A DNA stretch of 59,372 nt from Lachnospiraceae bacterium UBA7110 (GTDB taxonomy: Bacteria > Bacillota > Clostridia > Lachnospirales > Lachnospiraceae), in contig DKYC01000151.1 of assembly GCA_002492295.1 (NCBI GenBank), positions 1,775 through 61,146 of the forward strand. The letters are read 5' to 3'. Shown here piece after piece: positions 8,715 through 18,264 of this stretch. Under the pieces are notes generated by a model, which was not told the origin of the DNA, made no database searches, and saw only the letters and a program-made list of their open reading frames with translations. Position 1 is the stretch's first letter. The number at the start of each line of letters is the position of its first letter. A program made the translations under genes and the position numbers.

Positions 8715-9686
8715 TTAGTGGCCTGTGGGAATGAAGAATGCCGTCTCCCACATTTCCATAATCGGTATATCAACCACTGTAAGCACCGCAAAAAGCACTA
8801 CCAGCACTGCAACCAGCAGCATGAGTTTCTTTTCCCGGAACAGTTTTTCCGGTTTTTGCGCCGCGGAATCAGGTTTGTGCGCTATGTACAAATAATAACA
8901 GAAGAGGAAAAACAGTACAGGCATCGCGACAATATACTCAATCCTGTACTTTAACAGGAATATACCTATCAGAAAAGTCGCACAGAGCGCGTAGAAGAAG
9001 GAAGAACATAAGAGCGACTCCTCTGTATATTTGGAAAAGGATCTCCGATAGGAACCTGCGAGAACCGGATCTCCTATCATCCGGTACTCCGCATAGCGCT
9101 TTACCGCCATAAGAAACGCCCCTGCCATCCAGTATCCTACCATAATGCTGGAGGGCGGATAAACATCATCACACACAATGAACCATCCCAAAAGAAGGCG
9201 GATCATGTTGTTAACGGACTCGGAAAGCACATCAAGGTACGCCACGTCTTTTGTCCTGATCGGTTTTACATTATAGAATACCCCCATAACCAAAAGCCAC
9301 AGTTCCGTCAGCAGAAACGGGAAATTCACCGCAAGGGACAGCGCAAGCCCCACTGCAATGCATATGGCATACTCTGCCATTACAAGGGAAAATTTCATAT
9401 TCTGACTTACTACCGGCCGGTTTTTCTTGGTCGGATGGTACTTGTCAAAATCCGCATCAAGCCACTCGTTGATAACATAATTTGCAGATGCGATAAAACA
9501 GGTTGCCAAAAAACCTGCCGCCAGCTTTACCAAAAACCCCCCCCAGTCCTGCGGCAGCTCAATCAATATCAGCGCAAGCGCAAGTCCCGGCATGATAAAC
9601 ACATTCTTAATCCAGTGATCAGGCCGCGCTATCTTAATGTAATTCTTAATCTGTGGTGTCATACCATCGTTCTTTTGTCCGCTCAT
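8715..9686 (-). CDS. UbiA-family prenyltransferase, decaprenyl-phosphate phosphoribosyltransferase-like
   Basis: This 323-residue membrane protein has about eight or nine helices. It opens with KIARPDHWIKN, characteristic of the branch that includes mycobacterial Rv3806c. The first Asp-rich motif is N73 E.. D77 ... D81 followed by KYHPTKKNRP; the second is around YNVKPIRTKD. Enzymes of this branch transfer phosphoribose from PRPP to a polyprenyl phosphate. A run of eight G residues falls in codons 48-50 (9537-9544). The start ATG 9686 follows AGGAGAAG. It sits in an operon between the asparagine synthase-like gene and the HAD phosphatase gene. Confidence 0.82.
   Translation of the reverse strand: MSGQKNDGMTPQIKNYIKIARPDHWIKNVFIMPGLALALILIELPQDWGGFLVKLAAGFLATCFIASANYVINEWLDADFDKYHPTKKNRPVVSQNMKFSLVMAEYAICIAVGLALSLAVNFPFLLTELWLLVMGVFYNVKPIRTKDVAYLDVLSESVNNMIRLLLGWFIVCDDVYPPSSIMVGYWMAGAFLMAVKRYAEYRMIGDPVLAGSYRRSFSKYTEESLLCSSFFYALCATFLIGIFLLKYRIEYIVAMPVLFFLFCYYLYIAHKPDSAAQKPEKLFREKKLMLLVAVLVVLFAVLTVVDIPIMEMWETAFFIPTGH
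9537..9544 (-). repeat. G8 homopolymer inside the UbiA gene
   Basis: Eight consecutive G on the coding strand encode part of Trp-Gly-Gly at residues 48-50. Loss of one G brings a TAA stop within three codons of the tract. Such runs can slip, but one of this length can also occur by chance. Confidence 0.6.
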
Positions 9687-9720
9687 TTGTTCTTCTCCTA
9701 ATCTAATGATAAATGATATT

Positions 9721-11619
9721 TTATAAATAGTCCTGTTTTCCGGTATGCTCCGTGGTAAGCCAGCTTTGGAACATCAAAATATACCATAACTGTATCCGCC
9801 AGTTGCCGTTTTCGATATAGTCCGTCCACATGCGCCATACCACATCGGCGTTTAAAAGCCCCTGTTTTTTTATCAGCTCCCTGTCAAGCAGCGCCTCCGC
9901 CCACTCCCTAAGCCCCGGTTCCCTAAGCCATTTCGTGATGGGAATGGAAAAGCCCTTTTTGGGTCTGTCCATCATTTCCCTTGGCACATAACGGTAAAGC
10001 ACATCCCTTAGTACCAGCTTTCCTGTATCTTTCTGCTTTTTAAATTCAATCGGCAGTGTCCACGCAAACTCCACCACGTCCCGGTCAAGCATCGGCACTC
10101 TCGTCTCCAAAGACACTGCCATCGCGGTTCTGTCAACTTTTACCAGAATATCATCCGGATGATACATCTCCATATCCATCAGCATAATGCGGCTCTTGGG
10201 ATCACGGACATCTCCATAAGGCTGTAAATTATGTTTGTACGGATGCGCGTTCCCCTCAAGCGCAATCGCCAGGTTTCCCGCCTCCTGCGCATTGGAGAGC
10301 TCATAGAGATGTTCCGGGCTTTTTGCCCCAAGCAAATATGCCTTTGTCTGTAAAATCTGCCTGTTTTTAAGCAGCGGACAGTGAACCAAAAGACTGCTTG
10401 CCAGTTTCCGCATGGCATATGGGTAAGATTTCATTTTCCCCCATATCCTGTCGATGGAAGAATAAGTCACATAACCGCAGAACAGTTCGTCGCCCGCATC
10501 GCCGCTGAGGGATACTGTCACATGTTCCCTTGTCATCTTACTCACAAGATACGTCGGTATCTGGGAAGAGTCGGCAAACGGCTCTCCAAATATCCGCGCA
10601 AGCCTTGGTATGACTGCCATGGCATCCTTGGGCGTGATATAAAGCTCCGTGTGCTCCGTCCCCAAATGCTTTGCAATTTCCTTTGCGTAAGCCGCTTCAT
10701 TGTAACCGGGGTCATCCATACCGATTGTAAAAGTCCGCACCTTTAAATCAGACTGCGCCTGCATCAGCGCCACAATGGTGCTGCTGTCGATTCCCGCTGA
10801 CAAAAACGCCCCCACGGGAACGTCCGCCACCATCTGCTCCTTTATGGCGGCTTTTAGCAGCCGTTCCAGTTCATCCGCCGCCTCCTGTCTTGTCCCCAAA
10901 AAAGGATGTGCTTCGCCGTATTTGGCAGCCTCCCTCACCGACCAGTACGAACTGATTTTCGGCATTTTATAAGGAGCGTCAATTTCAAGCATGCATCCTG
11001 CATCCAGCTTATAAATATCCTTATAGACGGAATATGGTGCCGGAATATACCCGTGGATAAAATAAATCTGAAGTACGGCTGTGTCGATTTCATTCTGAAA
11101 TCCGTCCAGCACGCGAATGCTGCCGATATCAGAGGCAAAAACAAAGCTTCCGTTTACAAAGCCGTAGTATAAGGGCTTTTCCCCCACTCTGTCACGCATC
11201 AGCGTAATCCGTTTCGTCTCACGGTCAAAGAGTGCAATCGCAAACATTCCCTTACAAAGCGCAAGCGTTTCCCTGATTCCGTATGCTTCAAACGCCGCAA
11301 GCAAAACCTCCGTGTCCGAGCTTCCCCGAAATGACGTTACCTTTTTTTCCGCAAGCAGCTTATTCCTGATTGTACGGTAATTATAGATTTCACCGTTAAA
11401 GACGCACACATACCTCCCCGACGCGGACTGCATCGGCTGCGCGCCGTTTTCAGACAAATCAATAATGGAAAGCCTTCTGTGCCCAAACACCACGCTTTTG
11501 TCATCACTCGCCCATATGCCGCCCGCATCGGGACCGCGGTGGATCATCCGCCGGTTCATCCGCTCAATATTTTCCTTCCAGTTTGCCGTACTGTTGCAAA
11601 AGCCTGCTATTCCGCACAT
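9721..11619 (-). CDS. asnB: Asparagine synthase (glutamine-hydrolysing)-like amidotransferase
   Basis: The 632-residue protein starts MCGIAGF, so the Cys2 nucleophile of the class II glutaminase domain is exposed after Met removal. RGPD and NGEIYN follow in that domain. The synthetase domain has the ATP-pyrophosphatase loop SAGIDSS at 274-280; the second position is Ala instead of the usual Gly. ATG 11619 is supported by GGGGGA upstream and by the Cys2 rule; a longer in-frame start at 11667 would mask the cysteine. In this context it may amidate a sugar acid or lipid-linked intermediate rather than make free asparagine. A second paralogue is at 52735-54396. Confidence 0.9.
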   Translation of the reverse strand: MCGIAGFCNSTANWKENIERMNRRMIHRGPDAGGIWASDDKSVVFGHRRLSIIDLSENGAQPMQSASGRYVCVFNGEIYNYRTIRNKLLAEKKVTSFRGSSDTEVLLAAFEAYGIRETLALCKGMFAIALFDRETKRITLMRDRVGEKPLYYGFVNGSFVFASDIGSIRVLDGFQNEIDTAVLQIYFIHGYIPAPYSVYKDIYKLDAGCMLEIDAPYKMPKISSYWSVREAAKYGEAHPFLGTRQEAADELERLLKAAIKEQMVADVPVGAFLSAGIDSSTIVALMQAQSDLKVRTFTIGMDDPGYNEAAYAKEIAKHLGTEHTELYITPKDAMAVIPRLARIFGEPFADSSQIPTYLVSKMTREHVTVSLSGDAGDELFCGYVTYSSIDRIWGKMKSYPYAMRKLASSLLVHCPLLKNRQILQTKAYLLGAKSPEHLYELSNAQEAGNLAIALEGNAHPYKHNLQPYGDVRDPKSRIMLMDMEMYHPDDILVKVDRTAMAVSLETRVPMLDRDVVEFAWTLPIEFKKQKDTGKLVLRDVLYRYVPREMMDRPKKGFSIPITKWLREPGLREWAEALLDRELIKKQGLLNADVVWRMWTDYIENGNWRIQLWYILMFQSWLTTEHTGKQDYL

Positions 11620-11718
11620 AATCGTCCCCCATTCCTGCCAAAGCCTTTTATGGCATAATCTTATCACAATTTCATCCTAATTCCTAGTATTGACCCGACA
11701 AAATAATCATAAACACAA

Positions 11719-11751
11719 ATACAGGACGGCATTCCCAATGCCGTCCTGTAT
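11719..11751 (-). terminator. Strong Rho-independent terminator after the Big_2 giant protein
   Basis: A perfect 15-bp stem (11719-11733 paired with 11737-11751) has a three-base CCC loop. On the minus strand it is followed by TTGTGTTTAT. It lies 10 bases after the stop codon at 11762, so it ends the transcript of the large surface protein and isolates the asparagine synthase operon. Confidence 0.9.
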
Positions 11752-11761
11752 GATTGCTTCC

Positions 11762-14700
11762 TTATTTTGTCACTGTTACCGGTATCTTCAAGATAACTCC
11801 TGAGCCGTCCTTTGGTGTTACGGTAATCTCCGCCGTTCCTACTTTCTTTGCCACTACCTTACCCTTTGCATTCACTGTCACAATTTTTTTGTTGCTTGTC
11901 GTGTATTCCAAATCCTGATTCGTCGCCGTAATCGGAGTAATGAACAGCTCCCCTGCAATCTCCACCGACTTCTTCGTCCTCAGGTTCAGTTTGATACCGT
12001 CTTTAAACTCGTCAGACAGGGAGATGCTCTTTATCAGCTTTCCGATATACAGCTTTACCTTTCCTGACTTTTTACTGCCGTCAAGAGCCGTCGCCGTAAT
12101 GGTCACTTCGCCGTTTTTAAGCGCCTTAACCACTCCGTTTTCGTCAACCTCCGCAATCTCTTTATTGCTTGAGCTCCAGCTTACACGGTGGCTGTCAATT
12201 AAGACATTTTTCTTTCCTGACTTTGTGTAAAGGTTTGCCTTGAGCGCAACAGTATCCGCACTTGTGCTTAAATCAACGCCGATTACGTTCTGATACGCGC
12301 TGTCCGGAACATCCGGCTCCGTGCTTGCCTTGACAATTTCTACCATATTTACGGCAGGTCTTACATATACCGTAAACTGGCAGCTTACCCCGCTTCCGTC
12401 CGCCGCGGTTGCCGTCACTGTCACGGGGTCGGTACTCACACGCTTTCCTGTAATCTTTCCGCTTGATTTGTGTACATTTACCACGGAAGGATTACTGCTC
12501 ACCCATGTTGCCTTTTTATTTTGGACTGAGAGTGGTCTGTAAGTCACACTCAGTATGGTACTTTTCTTTAAACCGATTTCTACCACATCTGCACCGTCGG
12601 CTGGTGTTATGCCTGTTGTCTGCTTAGAAATAACAAGTGTTACTTTTCCCTTTTTTTTGCTTCCGTCCATTGCAGTCGCCGTAAACGTAACACTGCCGTT
12701 CTGTTTCACATCCACGAAGCCTTCCTCGTCTATTTCAGCCACATTGCTGTTCGACGTTTTCCACTCCGCGTCGCCCGGCGTACCGTCCAAAAGTGCGCCA
12801 AGCTGTACCTCCTGCGCTCCCTTGTACCCTTTCATCAGATCGACGCCGACTTTTTTGTTCGTGGCAGTTTCACCGTTTATTGTAATGTCAACCTTTTTCA
12901 CAGGCTTTTCTATATTGATGGAATATGTGTCATAATGATTTCCGTCTACCGCCTTTGCCGTTATGGTCACAATTCCCGTCACATTTTTGCCCGCGGTCAC
13001 CTGTCCCTTATCGTTTACCTTTGCAAGCCGCTCATTGCCTGAAGACCAGTCTACCGTTGCGCCGCCGGCTGTCAGCTGCATTTTCTTTCCCTGGGCAAGC
13101 TGGTGGCTTGCACCTTTTATTCTTACGAACGGATTCGTATTTTTGATTTGGAGCGTAACGCTCTCGCTTGTTCCGTACCCTTCCGTGCTCTTTGCGGTAA
13201 TCACAACGGTTCCCGCCTGATATACCGTGACGGTACCGATGCCGGAATCCTCCTCGTCTGCCTCAACTGTCGCGACAGTCTTATTGGAAGTTTCCCAGCT
13301 GATATCCATCGGTATATTATCCCGGATTGCAGAACCGTCTTTTAATTCTGCCTTAAGGCGGATTTCAATCGTTTCCACGTCCGCGAGATCAATATCCTTT
13401 ATCTGTTTCTTTCCGAATTCCGTCTCTATTGTATAATCATCGTCATATGTGCTGATTTTCACATTATTTTTCTGTCCTACCACATAGACCTTATGTTCTG
13501 CCTTCGCTCCGCTTCCGTCTGCAGCTTCCGCCGTAATGACTGTCATACCGTCGGAGCCTGCCGCTTTCACGCAGCCTTTTTTATCCACGGTCGCAACCTG
13601 CGGCACGCTGCTTGTCCACACAACGTTTTTATTGACCGCATCCTTGTCCCCGACCTTTGCGCTAAGCTGCAGCGACTTTCCGATTCCTACATAATGGCCA
13701 CCCGTTATTTCGACACTTCTGGTAAGCGTCGTAATATTGATGTTAACGCTTGCACTTTTACCGCTTCCGTCCGTTGCCTGTGCCATAATCACTGCCGTTC
13801 CAAGTCCCTTGGCAGTAATCACTCCGTCCTTGACTGTCGCAACCTTTTCATTACTTGACTTCCACGTAACATTCTGACATGCCGTATTTGGAAGAATCCT
13901 TGCCGCAACGGTGTACGTCGTAATATCATTGTCCGGATCCAGTCCAACCGTTTTTCCCGTAAGCAGTTCATCATTTTTCTCGTTATCGTCGCCATCCGGT
14001 ATCATTAGGTCAAAGCTCTCTATCGGATCCATTACCCAAACCGCATGGGAACCCGACGCGCCGCTTCCGTCATTCACCTTTGCGCTGATAATGGCAAATC
14101 CCGCCTTGACACCCTGCACCTCTCCTGTCTTCTCGTTTACCTTCGCATACTCCGGCATCAGGGATTCCCATTTGACGCCCTTATCGCCGACAGCTTTTGG
14201 ATAAACTGACGCGGTCAGCTTAATGGTCTTTCCTTTCATAACCATATTGCTTCCCTCGATTTCAACACTTGTCGCAAGGGATGTGACATTGAGCGTCGTC
14301 ACCGCCGTCATCTTACTGCCGTCAACCGCAGTTGCCGTGATTGCCGCCGTGCCCTTTCCTTTTACGGTTACCGTACAGGTACCGTCATCATTGTCCTTAA
14401 GGGTTGCCACCTTCGTACTGTCAATCTTCCATGTCACTGCCTGTGACGCATCGCTGGGTTCATTTACCGCCATAAGCCGGAATGACATATTATCCTTTTC
14501 CGGATCAATGCCGATGTTTCCGCCGCTTACACAGTTATCAGGATCATCCGTCCTAAAAATCTTTATTTTTTCCACCTTCGGCTTGATGATAAACTCAACC
14601 TCACTGGAAACCCCGCCCATATCCATGGCTTCCGCTTTCAGCTTCACAACCGTATTGCGTGCAACCTTTCCCGCGGTTACCGTCAGGACATTCGCACTGT

Positions 14701-17700
14701 CTGTCTTGATGCTGAGCGCATTCTTATTTCCGTTTGTCCATTTCAGCGTCTTCTCTGACGCGTCAGCAGGCACATACACCGGCTCAAGCCTTACGCTTGT
14801 TCCCTCCGTAATCTCTATTCTTCCATACTGGTCAACCGATACTTTTCCATCCTTATCTGTCGATTTTGGCGTGAATGAGAGTTCCTGTATAATTCTCCTT
14901 GTAACAACCGTCGTCTGACCCGTAACCGGTTTCCCGTCCTTGCCCTTGCTGCCATCCGTAACCGTCGCCGTAACCGTTGCCGTTCCTTTTCTGTTCCCTT
15001 CTGCCGCACCGCTGTATTCATCGTCAAACTTGATGACAGAAGTATCAGAAGAACTCCATTTTACTTTTTGGGACGCATCCTTTGGAAGAACAATGGCGGA
15101 AAGACTGTCTACCGGCTGTAAAAGCTTTGTATCCTCAACCGCGATGAACTTCTTTGTGCCAAGGTCAAAAACGACCTTCTTCCCTGTAATGTCCTCTCTA
15201 CCCGCCTGCACGGAAATGCTTTCCGCAAACGGTCTTACCATAACGCTCAAGGTTCCTGTAAATGTTGTCGTTTTGTCCGCATATATCAGTGTGCAGATAA
15301 TATCCACCTTATTTTGGCTAAGCGTTGTGGTTGGCTTTAAACCCTCAAGTCTTGCCGCATTGATGCCTGCCAGATCCGTTCTCTCTGTCACTTTGACATA
15401 GTCCGGTCTGCTGCTGGTCCACTGTACGGTCGCTTTAGGAGGCGGCGTAACGCCAAACACTGCCTGCACTGTAACAGGTTCACTGATTGATATTGCCGTC
15501 TTTGTAATCTCTGCGGTCTCTTTATCGTCATAAACCTTAAATCTTACGATATTTTCCTTGTCCGTTACCGTGACTTTAAAAGTTAATTCTTTATCAAGCG
15601 AACCATCCGCTATTTTAATGCTGATTTTTGCCGTTCCCGCACTGACCGCCTTTATGATGCCCTCTTCATCAATCTCCGCTACCGACGTGTCACTTGAGGT
15701 AAAAACAAGCGCCGCGTTTTGCGCACCCGCGGGTTTTATCCCTACCTTCTCCTTTAAGTTGAAGGACTCATTCTTTACAAGCGTTACTTCCGTCTGTTCC
15801 AGGGTAATTTCTTCTACCGTCTCATAGTTTTCCCATCCGGCATAGATTACCGCCGATTCCGTGACACTATCCGAAAAACTGTACGGTCTGCTCTTTGCCG
15901 GATCCCGAAACCAACCCTTAAATGACGCACTTTTCTTAAAGGGCGTTGAAGGCTCCGAGATAAAACCGCCTTTTGTCACCATCGTGAAATAGTAATCCGC
16001 ACATCCTCCGCCCGGTTCATACATAATAACGCATCTGTTATTTTCCGCATTCTGTCCCTTGATAACGGGATAACCGCCATTCATACCGCTTTCGTCTGCC
16101 GAAAAACCCTCGCCCAGCATAAGAAGTGCCTCCTGGCTTTTGAGTTCGTCTGCCGTCTTCTTCTCAGTCGATGCCGTGACTGCCGTCCCTTTCCTATAAT
16201 AAAGGGTGTCGCTATTTCCTTCCAGGAACAGACTGTCCGTACATACGGCATCCGCTTCTGCCCCTAAATAACCTGCAAACACTCCAGCTGCTTCCAGCGC
16301 GGGAACACTACCTGTGGTATATGTGTTTTGGATACTGCCTTTATAGAGAATACCCGCAATTCCTCCAAGGTATTTTGTCTCTGACGCCCCCTGTATTCCT
16401 TCCGTATTATAACAGTTTTTAATACTGAGACTGGCATTTTGGGAAGCCGCGCCAAGGATTCCGCCGATACCCTGGTTCTTACTTCCGCTGTTTTGTTTTG
16501 CGCTGACTTTTCCTTTATTAAAGCTGTCATGAATCTGATTACTGTCATCGCTGCCAGCCGCATCAAACAGACCTACGATACCGCCCACATTCTCGGAGCC
16601 TGCAACTGCCGCATAGTTTCCACAGCCCGTAACCGCCCCTGAACTGCTGCCGACAATTCCGCCAATATTCTTGTAAACACCCGAAATTTCCGCATAATTC
16701 TCGCAGCCGGAAACCGTATCCGTATTCTTTGCGGCAATTCCTCCCGCAAGACCTTCCTCCGTACTGTTTTTCTGCGTAACGGTGCCATAGTTTGCACATC
16801 CTGTAACCGTTCTTATATTCTCAGCCACAATTCCGCCGATACAGTATGCACCCGTAATACTCATGTGGTTTGTACAGTTCCTGATTGTCTTATAATTACT
16901 TGCCGCGATACCGCCGATTAATGCCGCATTTGTATTGACTGCGCCAAGCGCATGGCAGTTTTCCACCGTTCCTTTATTGGACGAAACAATACCGCCAATT
17001 GCTTTTCCCGCGTTATCGGTTCCTGCTGCCGCCGTAATTGTTCCTGCATACGCACAATCCGATATTGTTCCGATGTTTTCTATCACAATACCTGCCGCGG
17101 CTGACATCTTTGCCGTAACTTTGATATCGGCATTTACCGTAATATTGGAAATCTTTCCTTGGTTTGTGTAGACTAACGCCGCTGTCGCCGTCTCCTGCGA
17201 AAAGGACACTTCGCCAAGGTGCAGGTTCTTAATTTCCCCGTTTGCACCTACCTGGCGGAATAAAGCGCCCTCCGCCTTAAAATGATATATCGAATGACCG
17301 TTTCCTTCAAACGTTCCGTCAAATGTTTTTGCAAACTGTGCCGTCTCACCCTTCATATCCACATCGCAGTTTAACCGGACCACGCTGCCGCTATAATCCG
17401 TACCTGACGCCAAAAAGGTGATAAACTGATCCCTGTTTTCAATGGTATACTCGCCCTGCTCATTTTTTTCGAGCACTCCTTTTGCGTTGTATCCCGCAAT
17501 CGGCGCAGTATTGCCAATATATGTGTAATCGATTTTCCCCGCCTCATATACGGAAGCATCCACCTCCGGTATTGAAACGGATTCCCTGTGTTCCGATTCC
17601 TGTTCTGATGCCTCTTCCGTGCTTATTTCCGCCGTTTCCGACACTCCTTCTTCCGACGGCTGCTCTGTTGACTGTTCCTCCTGCGTCTTTATCTGCGCAG

Positions 17701-18079
17701 ACTCCGTCTCCGTGGCGGAAGCAGTCTGTGTTTCCTCCGGTTCTGTCTCACTGCCCAAAGCTCCTTGCGTCTGTTCCTCTCCCGTGCTTGTCTGCGAACC
17801 TTCTTCTTGCGGCTGCCCTGTTGTCTCGCTGCCTGATTCCACACGGTCCGGCGATTCACTTTCCGATATGCTGTTTTCCTCCGTGACCGTTTCATCCGCG
17901 GCGTTCTCTGTCGCGGCATCTTTTGTCGCGGCATCTTTTGCCGTTTCCTCCGCCACACTGGTCTCCGGAGTCTGTACGGTTTCCGCCGCAAATGCCCCCG
18001 GCACATCCGTCAGTACAATTGCTGCCGATAAAATCACTGCAGCCACACGTTTCATGTTTTTAAACCCCTTATACTGCAT
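11762..18079 (-). CDS. Giant secreted surface protein: GLUG repeats, InlB-type repeat and about 14 Big_2 domains
   Basis: This is a 2105-residue exported protein. The signal peptide (1-32) has a basic start, a hydrophobic core and AFA before the cleavage point. A Thr/Glu/Ser-rich low-complexity linker follows (about 33-175), then GLUG-type repeats with recurrent GGI.G units (about 230-640). An InlB/Flg_new-like repeat (about 690-765) has FKGWF and YAGW. By eye about 14 bacterial Ig-like (Big_2) repeats follow, each with an SSN..VA.V core and a TA.DGS end. No LPxTG, LysM, SLH or C-terminal membrane anchor is visible, so it is released or held by another partner. ATG 18079 has GGGAGG upstream. 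Confidence 0.9.
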   Translation of the reverse strand: MQYKGFKNMKRVAAVILSAAIVLTDVPGAFAAETVQTPETSVAEETAKDAATKDAATENAADETVTEENSISESESPDRVESGSETTGQPQEEGSQTSTGEEQTQGALGSETEPEETQTASATETESAQIKTQEEQSTEQPSEEGVSETAEISTEEASEQESEHRESVSIPEVDASVYEAGKIDYTYIGNTAPIAGYNAKGVLEKNEQGEYTIENRDQFITFLASGTDYSGSVVRLNCDVDMKGETAQFAKTFDGTFEGNGHSIYHFKAEGALFRQVGANGEIKNLHLGEVSFSQETATAALVYTNQGKISNITVNADIKVTAKMSAAAGIVIENIGTISDCAYAGTITAAAGTDNAGKAIGGIVSSNKGTVENCHALGAVNTNAALIGGIAASNYKTIRNCTNHMSITGAYCIGGIVAENIRTVTGCANYGTVTQKNSTEEGLAGGIAAKNTDTVSGCENYAEISGVYKNIGGIVGSSSGAVTGCGNYAAVAGSENVGGIVGLFDAAGSDDSNQIHDSFNKGKVSAKQNSGSKNQGIGGILGAASQNASLSIKNCYNTEGIQGASETKYLGGIAGILYKGSIQNTYTTGSVPALEAAGVFAGYLGAEADAVCTDSLFLEGNSDTLYYRKGTAVTASTEKKTADELKSQEALLMLGEGFSADESGMNGGYPVIKGQNAENNRCVIMYEPGGGCADYYFTMVTKGGFISEPSTPFKKSASFKGWFRDPAKSRPYSFSDSVTESAVIYAGWENYETVEEITLEQTEVTLVKNESFNLKEKVGIKPAGAQNAALVFTSSDTSVAEIDEEGIIKAVSAGTAKISIKIADGSLDKELTFKVTVTDKENIVRFKVYDDKETAEITKTAISISEPVTVQAVFGVTPPPKATVQWTSSRPDYVKVTERTDLAGINAARLEGLKPTTTLSQNKVDIICTLIYADKTTTFTGTLSVMVRPFAESISVQAGREDITGKKVVFDLGTKKFIAVEDTKLLQPVDSLSAIVLPKDASQKVKWSSSDTSVIKFDDEYSGAAEGNRKGTATVTATVTDGSKGKDGKPVTGQTTVVTRRIIQELSFTPKSTDKDGKVSVDQYGRIEITEGTSVRLEPVYVPADASEKTLKWTNGNKNALSIKTDSANVLTVTAGKVARNTVVKLKAEAMDMGGVSSEVEFIIKPKVEKIKIFRTDDPDNCVSGGNIGIDPEKDNMSFRLMAVNEPSDASQAVTWKIDSTKVATLKDNDDGTCTVTVKGKGTAAITATAVDGSKMTAVTTLNVTSLATSVEIEGSNMVMKGKTIKLTASVYPKAVGDKGVKWESLMPEYAKVNEKTGEVQGVKAGFAIISAKVNDGSGASGSHAVWVMDPIESFDLMIPDGDDNEKNDELLTGKTVGLDPDNDITTYTVAARILPNTACQNVTWKSSNEKVATVKDGVITAKGLGTAVIMAQATDGSGKSASVNINITTLTRSVEITGGHYVGIGKSLQLSAKVGDKDAVNKNVVWTSSVPQVATVDKKGCVKAAGSDGMTVITAEAADGSGAKAEHKVYVVGQKNNVKISTYDDDYTIETEFGKKQIKDIDLADVETIEIRLKAELKDGSAIRDNIPMDISWETSNKTVATVEADEEDSGIGTVTVYQAGTVVITAKSTEGYGTSESVTLQIKNTNPFVRIKGASHQLAQGKKMQLTAGGATVDWSSGNERLAKVNDKGQVTAGKNVTGIVTITAKAVDGNHYDTYSINIEKPVKKVDITINGETATNKKVGVDLMKGYKGAQEVQLGALLDGTPGDAEWKTSNSNVAEIDEEGFVDVKQNGSVTFTATAMDGSKKKGKVTLVISKQTTGITPADGADVVEIGLKKSTILSVTYRPLSVQNKKATWVSSNPSVVNVHKSSGKITGKRVSTDPVTVTATAADGSGVSCQFTVYVRPAVNMVEIVKASTEPDVPDSAYQNVIGVDLSTSADTVALKANLYTKSGKKNVLIDSHRVSWSSSNKEIAEVDENGVVKALKNGEVTITATALDGSKKSGKVKLYIGKLIKSISLSDEFKDGIKLNLRTKKSVEIAGELFITPITATNQDLEYTTSNKKIVTVNAKGKVVAKKVGTAEITVTPKDGSGVILKIPVTVTK
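17911..17940 (-). repeat. 15-bp tandem duplication in the linker of the giant protein
   Basis: Two identical, adjacent 15-base units encode a duplicated Lys-Asp-Ala-Ala-Thr block in the low-complexity N-terminal linker. The reading frame is kept, so copy number could change without breaking the gene. Confidence 0.8.
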
Positions 18080-18214
18080 TGTTTTCCTCCCTGAAAAAAC
18101 TACCAATTTCCTCCTACGCTTTTATAGTAAACCATTTTTCTTTTTTTTTCCAGTGATTTACATAAAAAATTTCAATAATTTACAAAATTTTAAAAATTTG
18201 CCATATTTCCAGCA

Positions 18215-18251
18215 AAAAGACAGCAAATCATTCGCCGATCTGCTGCCTTTT
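18215..18251 (-). terminator. Probable terminator after the membrane-anchored GLUG protein
   Basis: An 11-bp stem (18241-18251 with 18215-18225, including one G-U pair in RNA) lies 14 bases past the stop at 18265. It is flanked by A-rich and U-rich ends on the minus strand. The remaining AT-rich stretch up to 18079 could hold a promoter for the giant protein (a TATAAA-like box is present), but no good -35 partner is visible. Confidence 0.6.
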
Positions 18252-18264
18252 GTAAAACTTTTGC

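Noticed and set aside
11620..11718. Promoter for the asparagine synthase operon
   Set aside because: One must exist after the terminator, and TAAGAT- and TTGTCG-like boxes are present, but no pair has both a good match and 16-18 base spacing, so I did not list it.
14223..14918. Open frame of 231 codons on the plus strand
   Set aside because: It is antisense to Big_2 repeats; the repetitive DNA keeps the opposite frame open. The translation has no recognisable motif.
4519..18146. Long A/T homopolymers, for example in the kinase gene and before the giant protein gene
   Set aside because: They fall in Lys codons or AT-rich spacers, as expected for this base composition; only the G tracts are unusual.
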